A stretch of 64,000 nucleotides of DNA from Chara braunii. Its lineage: Eukaryota > Streptophyta > Charophyceae > Charales > Characeae. Below the pieces are notes generated by a model. That model was not told the origin of the DNA. It made no database searches and saw nothing but the letters and a program-made list of their open reading frames with translations. The position numbers and the translations under genes were made by a program. The stretch is taken from assembly GCA_003427395.1 (NCBI GenBank), contig BFEA01000010.1, forward strand, positions 3,390,632 to 3,454,631, read 5' to 3'. This document shows positions 56,757 through 64,000 of the stretch, in pieces (the first letter of the stretch is position 1; every line of letters begins with the position of its first letter).

Positions 56757-57640
56757 ACTCCCGCAAGAGTTACTCTGCCATTCACTGGGTAATGATCTGG
56801 TGAAGCGTTTGTCTGACTTTGGCGTTGGTAACGAGAAGATGTCGTGCGTCTTTTCTGTTACTTACGATACTAAATCTAAGAGGTAATCCCGTACTCCCGT
56901 GGGGTACAAGGCTTCTAAGCTAGGACGACTAACATAAGCAAAGGTAGTAGGAGGCTCCCGTGAGACTCTCCTAGTCACCTATCGGACTAGACTTGGAAGA
57001 GAATTGAGTACTCCCGGGTGAGTACACGAACTCCTAAGTCTGGAACGATCTGTCCGACTTCCCGTGGAAGTCAACATACCTTTTGCTTCATTACGATGCA
57101 TAGGCAGGTAGGTGAACGGTCAGGGCAACTGAACTAAGAGTTGTTTGACTAATCTCCTACACATCGAACGGGTTGTAGGATAACTCCCGGGAGGGTTATC
57201 CTAATACTTGTTTGATTTGGGGGATCAACTAATAGGGGAATGAATGAGAAGATTGTGTTTTGACAAGTAAAGGGATACTCCCGGGTAAGTAACCCTGCTA
57301 CTTGTTTTAGTATGACTAATGGGTTGGCGTGCTTTGTTACTAACGACTTATTTATTTAACATTGGACCAGATTATGGGAGGCTCCCGTGGGATTTTCCTA
57401 TCGCTGATCTGACTAGACTTGGGAAGGAATTTGAGTACTCCCGGGTGAGTACACTAACTCCTAAGTCTAAGTCGATCTGGCCGACTTCTGTGAGAGTCGG
57501 CATACCTCTTGCTCATTCGCGAAGAGTGGGTAAGGTAGGGGAACGGTCAAGGCGATTTGACTAAGAGTTGTTTTGACTGATCTCCTAAGCATCAAACTGG
57601 TAGTAGGATAACTCCCGTGGGGTCATCCTAATAGTTGTTT
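56757..57640 (+). ncRNA. Array of stem-loops, CCCG(T/G)GG-type loop (class 3)
   Basis: ACTC-CCGCAA-GAGT (56757-56770), GTAC-TCCCGTGGG-GTAC (56891-56907), GTACTC-CCGGGT-GAGTAC (57008-57025 and 57435-57452), GACTT-CCCGTGG-AAGTC (57056-57072), TAGGATAAC-TCCCGGGAGG-GTTATCCTA (57176-57203), CCGACT/AGTCGG (57481-57500). Arms differ and stay complementary while the CTCCCG core recurs about ten times. The small frame at 57319-57564 simply overlaps these repeats. Confidence 0.65.
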
Positions 57641-60600
57641 GATTTGGGGGTCAACTAACGAGGAGAGGAATGAGGTTATTGTGTACGGAAAGAGAGAGAA
57701 AGGGATTGTATGGGATTCTATGGTTATCAGAGTGACTAACCCAAGCATATGACCTCCCTTGGTAAAGTGGTTTAGTATTTTTTGTAAAGAATACTCTATC
57801 GCTCCTTACCTTACCAGGAGTCACTTTCCTCGGTTTTTTCGACGATAGGTTCCCCTTCTTCTATCTTACCCCTACCTCATTCTTGATACTTAACCATCTT
57901 TTTCCAACTGTCTAGCCCTGCGTTTCCACTGCCATCGTGCGTTTTGAACCACCCTTTGGTTTGTAAGTCGTATCAGCAAGATCATTGCTTATGTATTGAG
58001 CTGGCGTTTTCTTTCTATACCTATGCGGGATTAACTCTTACCCACCATATAAGGAAAATATCTGAAGACAAACATAATGGATTCAGGTGTTGCTTGTCCT
58101 ATCTTGAGCTAGCAAAACCGGAACACTTGTTCTAATGAGGCTTAAGATCCCTAATCCAGGTCGTTGCTAAAAAGTCTACAAAGGGTGACTTAGTAATGGT
58201 TTTTCACATCACAGAGATAAATGAAAGATTATATATCCCCTATGCCCCTCCATTATAGTACCTCTTTTGAAAGACTAGAAAGAATCTCGTTGAGGTAGGG
58301 ACAGAAAGACGATGCGTACTGTAAAGTCCCCTTTTGAGGTGGATTGATGTATGTGAATGTCGAATATACTCGTTAAGCCCGGAAAAACATATAGTTGTTA
58401 GGCTACGTATTTGAAAACCACGCGTGTTCGCAAGGATCATGCATCATACTTTCTTGCTATAGGATTGTAAATTAAACTAGCCCTATTAATTATTGTCATA
58501 AAATCTAAATAGATCATCCAATTCTTAGAGCGATATCATATAGGCCTACTGAAAGACTCGGTGTCCCGATAATAGTTTAACTCTGCAGGTTGTATCGCGC
58601 AACATATGAGTGTAGGACTATCTGCTTAAAATAACTACCCTCCCTAAAAGCCGACTGAAAATGATAAAACTATGAGAATATATATAGTTATCTAGCTTTC
58701 AGCATTGTACTGTAGAAAGGTCATTAACTTGATAGGCACGTTCAAGCGACAGTAAATTAACTAAATCAAATGTACTCTGATACCAGGAGTTTCGATCTTT
58801 GGTATAGAATTCGAAAACGTAAGTTGGGGTATGTATGGTAATGAGACTCTAGAAAGCCGGTTAGAAACATAGTGTGATATGATATAGTACGTAAATGAAA
58901 TAAAATTGGGCGATACTATGTTTAGTATCTCAACAGTTTAGGGCCGACTAGTTAGTAGGAGTAAGTCTATAACGTCAAGGCAGTGTGATATGGGGTTTGA
59001 TTAGTAGGGTTGTTTAATCTTGAGATATAAATTAATTATTTCACTATTCACTTAGTGATTGTCTAATCCTTAGGGACGAATAGTATGGTGGGCATAATAT
59101 TAGGTCGTCTGCTTGACAGGTATGTATCTGATTGAGGTTGACTATGGTAGAGTATGGTAATCGATTAACTTTAGGAATCATTACACAAAAAATCCAATCA
59201 GATTTATCTCATTCTTGAAAGGCATATGAATAAATTCGGATTTTGTTGATTCGTCAAAACTGTATCATGAGACTGTCTACTTAAATAATCATCTCCTTAA
59301 ATACTATACTCAATATGATCAAGGTATGAGAGTATCCACTTGAGCGTTATCGAACTCCTCGATATTATAATGTTATATAAAGGTTGATAAAACTACTTAT
59401 TCCCACTATGACTAATATATGTGGCTGGTTGTGAATGAATGTATGTGGGAGTGAATAAAATATGTTTCAAGTAATGTATTATTGTATGTTTTGTTCCTTG
59501 TTAAAGTGAAGTCAGAACTTGTTGTGCATATGAATAATTACTGATTGCTTGATGACTGTTTGTGGCTGTCTGAATAAGTTTATGAATTGTTTTCTTCAAT
59601 AAGGATAAAAACATGTATGAAATCCACGTTCGGCATGGGGCTGAAGGCGAATGGAGTGACCAACCTTTGTAGAGAAGAAATTCTCTCAAAGGAGGTCAGC
59701 ATGCAGAATCTGTCATTTGAAAGATTGCAACGTTGATTGATACTTTCTCCAAGCATCTTTAAGAGGATATAGTAAAGTCTCGTAGGTGGTAGTGAGACTC
59801 ACGCCGGAACAATGATCCTGGTCCATAGTGAGGTGTTGTCGCCTTTTCTGAAGAGGAGAAGTGACTACACTATCATCGAAGGGGAGGAAGATGTTTGGGC
59901 CCTTGGTAGGACGCTGTCTATAGGGAAGGTGGTTGCTGTTCGCCATGAGGTAAGGAGTGGTTGCCTAACCTTGTGTCAGGGAGGGCCACCTCATCTCCAT
60001 GGTCAAGGCCTAACCAACCATGAGCATGTGAGATGAGGTCGTTCTACTCTGTTGACAAAAAACTGATAAGGTCTCAGCATCGGAATCGGAGGGAGATGTG
60101 GTGAGGCTCAGTCCTAGAGCGGGGCTCGAGATCTGAGATGTTATCCCTTTGGTAGGATTACACCACCCCTCGACACAATATACCTCTGTTAAGCAAAAAG
60201 GAGCAAATAAATGTTATGTCATTGTTATTTTGTATCTTCATTGTATTTGTTGTTGTGGTATTTTATTGTAACCATTTGTTCTCATTGTTCATGAAAGTTA
60301 TCAATAGATGTTTGTCTGCAGTGATATGATTGAATGGTTTGGATTTTTCATGAGCTTCCTTTACAGTTCAAACATCTTTTTGTATTATTACCTGTTATTC
60401 ACACTATACTACTTATTTATAGCAGGGGAATGTCGTTTACATTTCCATTGTAAAAGTTTCGTGAAAATAGGGTTAAAACCCTGCGTTCAGTAAAAGATAT
60501 CTTTGAATTGTCTCTTCAATATTGATTGTGATTTGATTGACATGATATGATATTTTGATCTTTGATGATCATCTCAAGAAGGTGTAATCCTCCTTGAGTA

Positions 60601-61077
60601 CGTTTTGATTAATACTCGGACACGAGTATTATAGATGTATTCGTACGATACGTTATTAGTCAGTTCTTATTTGGATTATTTAAGGTCTAACCCCAAAAGG
60701 GAAGGTTGACGGTGACCTCAAAAATTGAGTCTTATTTTGAGTCATGAAAATTATTGGAAGGACACCAAATGATGGGCCCTGCAATGAAAAGACACATGAG
60801 ATGTGTCCTCTTTTGAGCTTCTTTTAAAATATGTGTATTTTGCAAAATGCATCGTTCACCATTCGAATCGGGTTAGTCTGAGATAAGATTAAAGGATCCC
60901 GAAATGGGATCATTTGAAATTGTTGATGTTCTGAAAATATATCTTTTTGCATCAATGGTATTGTGGAAGCCAACAATTTTATATTTATTTTGGGTTTTCG
61001 GCTCGTTTTACTTATTTTGAGAGATCCCAAAGACGTGTGTTTGACCTCGCTGTGATCGAGATGGGAAGACACGACCC
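57641..61077 (+). other. Internal region, no gene recognised
   Basis: A/T-rich, with no gag-like or pol-like frame; short frames lack domains. This internal region therefore has no visible coding capacity, unlike 33.9-35.9 kb. Confidence 0.5.
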
Positions 61078-61279
61078 CTGAGTGGCAACCTGACGATGCC
61101 CCTCGTTCATCCACTACATGGCAACCTGACGATGATGCAAAATTGTTGGTGATTTCGTAAATTGTTTTCGGCATATATTGGGATGCACATCGTTCATCCA
61201 ATAAGTGGCAACCTGACGAGGGGATAATTTTGTCTATGAATTTTTTTTGTATATATTGAAATGAACATCGTTCATCCAC
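61078..61279 (-). repeat. Imperfect tandem repeat, about 80 bp, three copies
   Basis: On the minus strand each copy runs GATGAACGATG...CGTCAGGTTGCCAC. One copy is internally deleted. The frame across it repeats SSGCH-LDERCASQYM-type text, a by-product of the repeat. Confidence 0.75.
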
Positions 61280-61816
61280 TCCAGGAGGTCAATCTGAGGG
61301 ACTGAATTACCAAGCCTATGGTGGAAAATTGGCATCGTTGGGACGTAACTCCCAGCGTTGGCTGCTGACCAAGTATAACCAGGCAGCGGACCTTCTGGTT
61401 TTGGCCTAGAGTTGAGACCTGAAGGGCGGCAGCCCTAGTGAGGGAATCTACTCAGGTGGTTACTAGCGGGGTCGATAGTAAGGTCTAGAAACTGGGTAAA
61501 ACCCAGAATAGGAGGATTTACCTATTATTGCGTAACCAATTCGAGAACCGCTGTTAATGTAACAACACAGTGGGCCGCAGATCTGGCCTGATCAACCGGA
61601 CTGTGGTGGGTTTAGACCGAGACCGTCGATCCCCTCGCATTAGACTTCGGCGGGACGGTAATATGGTTTAGGTTAAGACCCGCGTCCAAAGGGGGCAAGT
61701 TCTATGACTCCTCGGACAACCAACGAGGATCTGGGAAGAAAGTCTAAAGATGTGGAAAAGATTATCGTTGTCTTTCTTGGTATTTTTATCCGTTGTAGTA
61801 CAGATCCAGTATCCTC
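61280..61816 (+). other. Block related to 37.86-38.43 kb
   Basis: Shares the order GCGTA(A/G)C(C/A), GCTGTTAA or GCTAAATTAACAA, TGGNCCGNAG...TGGNCNGATCA(A/G)CC, GACCGAGAC or GATGGAGAC, and GACCCGCGTCC or GCCCGCGTCC. Non-coding. Confidence 0.5.
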
Positions 61817-61890
61817 ACCATTGGTTCATTGAGTTTGGTTTGGGGGTTTTTCAATATGTGGGAGACCCGGGTTAAAATCCCGGCGATGGT
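61817..61890 (+). ncRNA. tRNA-like fold near the 3' end of the internal region
   Basis: ACCATTG (61817-61823) pairs with CGATGGT (61884-61890), 7 bp with one G.T. CCGGG-TTAAAAT-CCCGG (61867-61883) is a canonical T-arm placed exactly as in a tRNA. Total length 74 nt. The D and anticodon arms do not pair, so it is not a functional tRNA. The equivalent at 38433 has unrelated stem sequences that also pair. Confidence 0.5.
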
Positions 61891-62154
61891 AGAATGTATC
61901 AAGGGAGACAATGTGAATCTTGTCTGCATCTCAATCCAGGGACTCGGATTTGGCTATCCACTTATCAGAGATGCGCCTTATTTGGGAAAGGGATTCACCT
62001 TCTCTTTCAAACAGCAAAGAGAAAGTACATGTGTTGTTTTGTATTGTATCATCCGTTCAGTGGTGTTAACGATATTGTCATACTTTAGCAGTTGATTTGA
62101 TTTTGGGAAACGATGTAAAGGGGAACTGTATAAACGATTGTGATAAACGTCTTT

Positions 62155-62172
62155 AGCGACGGGGGCGTCGCT
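62155..62172 (+). other. Hairpin just before the 3' LTR
   Basis: AGCGACG-GGGG-CGTCGCT, equivalent to 38606-38625. Confidence 0.6.
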
Positions 62173-62191
62173 TAATAGGGTTTGGGAATTT

Positions 62192-64000
62192 TGTCGAACC
62201 AAATACCCTTACAAGGGTATTTGGCCATGCTTTTGCATTTGACACAGTGACAGCGTCAACTACCATGACGGGGCTGGTCTGGAATGGAAAGAGTGTGCGC
62301 GCTTTAGTGTGACACTTGAAACGATTTCCTCGGGCATTGAGGCCTGGGCGAATCGGTGAGAAAATTTTGAGAATATGCGCGCGCGTTATAATGACGCGCG
62401 CTGTGATGGTTAGGATTAGTAGTAATACCCTCTGACCGAAAAGGTGGAGGCGATGATTGAGTTAATGCTGTGTCGGGTAGATCTACGACACACGTTGAAA
62501 CTTGGCCTGGTACTGGGCGTCTAAAAATACCAACGGTTGTCTTCCTTTACTCGGCCTCCTAGTCGGGTACTCGGCACATTTACCTCTACTTAGTGAGGTA
62601 CCGACTTACCTACCACTTGAGTGTTTCCCCCGCCACGACCCTCAGATGTCGCGGCCATAGCTACGTACCGGCCTACTCCACCACATGAGTGTTTTCCCCG
62701 CCGCGACCCTCAATGTCACGGCCACGGCTAAGTACTGGCCCTTAGGGCCTTCCAATTAACCAAGTACCCTGACGGGTCGCACACACACTCAAGCCGAGAA
62801 GCACTCAGGCAGGCATGCCGGCCGACAAGCGTGCTCGCACGCAGACTTAGAAACGGGCTCAGGCCNCTAGGNGGACTGAGCCCCACTTCAATATATATCT
62901 GAGCTGCTCCTCTTCTAATCGAAGTAGGAGCTAGCTCANTGGGTTTCNGTGTGGGTTGAGGGNCAAATGACTTGGGGATCGAATCCATCCGACCCCAAGC
63001 TAGCTCCTTTTGGCAAGGAGCTCATCTTTTGTTTCACCCGATTTCAATAGGCCGGGACTTGAACCCGTGACCTCGAGATCGGAGTTAGTTAGAGTTCGTG
63101 GTTGCAGTTAGCCCCGTTTGAAAAACGGGGGCATGACACTTGGCGGATCAGGAAAGTTAGATAGTTAGATTCTGTTTTTTTTTGTTTTTTTTCTGATTCT
63201 AGTTTATTTCTTATTTCTTTTTTTTTTTATTTCTTACCTCTTATGTTTCGATTCTCGTTGTTCCTCTCAAAAGTCCCGTAACTATGACTGATGAATTTGC
63301 CACAAAATCTGGGCCGATTCATTCCAACGAAATTCAGTCCGCTCCGGATGCGGCACGAGCGATTCGGCTTGGCACTCTCGGGCATGGAAAGCCAAGGAGA
63401 GGAGCACGAGGAAACTGGGAGTGGGGAGCGCCTGCGTACAGGGATCGGTATCGAACGGGAGTGGGAGATGGCTACATGGTGGATGCTCGACCGATGGCAA
63501 TGGAGATGGGGTAAAAGCGCGATCAGGCGGGGGTAGAGCACGCAAAGGAAAGGAGGTGATCACACGAGAGGAAGGAGGTAAGTGAAGGAGAAGAAGAAGA
63601 TGGAGAAGAAGAAACGTAGAAGGGGTGAGGGTAACGTTCCTGGCCTTGAAATCGATGGCGGCAATGTCCCGCGAGAAACGGCGAGCGAAGATAGTGCACG
63701 CCAGCAGAGGAGGTAGCGTGCGGAGAGCAATGAAGGTGGTGCGTGGGGAGCAGAGGAGGAGCGGGCGCCCAACTGATCGAAGAAAACTGACGTGCGATAA
63801 GAGGAGTAGAAGTAGTAGTAGTAGTAGTAGGAGAAGGAGAAGGGAGAGGAGGAGAGGAGATAGTACTTACCTGACATGCAAAGACGACGACGACGGCGGC
63901 GGAGACCATGATGACGATAACGAGGACTACTACGATGACGACAACTACGAAGGCGGCAAAGGGAGAAAGATCCGGTAAGTCTTCTAATCCCTCGACTGGC
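62192..64000 (+). mobile_element. 3' LTR, 5' part (runs off the window)
   Basis: It starts TGTCGAACC with a perfect hairpin CCAAATACCCTT-AC-AAGGGTATTTGG. It matches 45437-47270 throughout, including the tRNA-like segment at 62927-63007 and N bases at equivalent sites. It is the right LTR of the element whose PBS is at 56062. Confidence 0.75.
62927..63007 (+). pseudogene. tRNA-like segment in LTR head
   Basis: Copy of 46189-46269 with the same 10-bp outer arms (62927-62936/62998-63007), box A and box-B-like GGGATCGAATCC. Confidence 0.6.

Noticed and set aside
61078-61279. Hammerhead ribozyme, because CTGACGA fits the CUGANGA core
   Set aside because: I could not find the GAAA core partner and three helices around it on either strand.
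61817-61890. Functional tRNA gene
   Set aside because: Acceptor and T arms pair, but the D and anticodon arms do not, and the paralogue at 38433 is only 61 nt.

Overview
The window is eukaryotic, repeat-dominated nuclear DNA. It contains no intact host gene that I can support. A plant-lineage (streptophyte) genome fits best. The long terminal repeat (LTR) elements carry a primer-binding site (PBS) complementary to the 3' end of tRNA-Asp, as many plant Ty3-type elements do. The hAT transposases are of the BED/DUF659 plant type, and U6-snRNA-like and tRNA-like segments occur inside the repeats. A giant charophyte genome of the Chara type is my guess; the sequence alone does not prove it.

Layout. 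0-2.7 kb: an unidentified decayed coding frame and simple repeats. 2.7-18.1 kb: an LTR, a LINE and a hAT transposon. Each is broken into two halves lying in opposite orientation: LTR 2.72-5.43(+) and 9.995-14.05(-); LINE 5.53-6.72(-) and 14.07-16.05(+); hAT 6.72-8.59(+) and 16.18-18.10(-). One inversion between about 5.4-5.5 kb and 14.05 kb would restore all three. 18.1-26.5 kb: anonymous DNA with simple repeats. 26.5-64 kb: a chain LTR - internal - LTR - short internal - LTR - internal - LTR, with starts at 26467, 38643, 45437 and 62192 and ends at 32482, 43829 and 56059.

The LTRs are unusually long (5-10 kb). They start TGTCG/TGTCA and end CGACA (one copy CGAAA). The end is followed by GG and the tRNA-Asp PBS at 32485 and 56062. 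The internal regions are about 6.1 kb. One carries a decayed gag-like frame (33.9-35.9 kb) with a Gly/Arg-rich tail; I see no pol. This resembles the non-autonomous classes called LARD or TR-GAG.

The most unusual feature is RNA-like structure. The LTRs and internal regions hold arrays of short stem-loops in which the loop is constant and the stem changes from unit to unit with pairing preserved. The clearest class has about 22 units with the hexaloop TAAG(A/T)T. It sits in the LTRs at 12.46-13.40 kb(-) and 30.39-31.21 kb(+). Other classes sit at 4.1-5.3, 28.1-28.8, 41.2-42.1 and 56.7-57.6 kb. A structured block with a pol III box-A-like motif lies 180-400 nt before the LTR end in four LTRs, with compensatory changes. 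The LTR heads also carry tRNA-like segments, and two heads carry a near-complete U6-like segment downstream of a tRNA-like one. Together these suggest a non-coding, structure-based retroelement family that I do not recognise as described.
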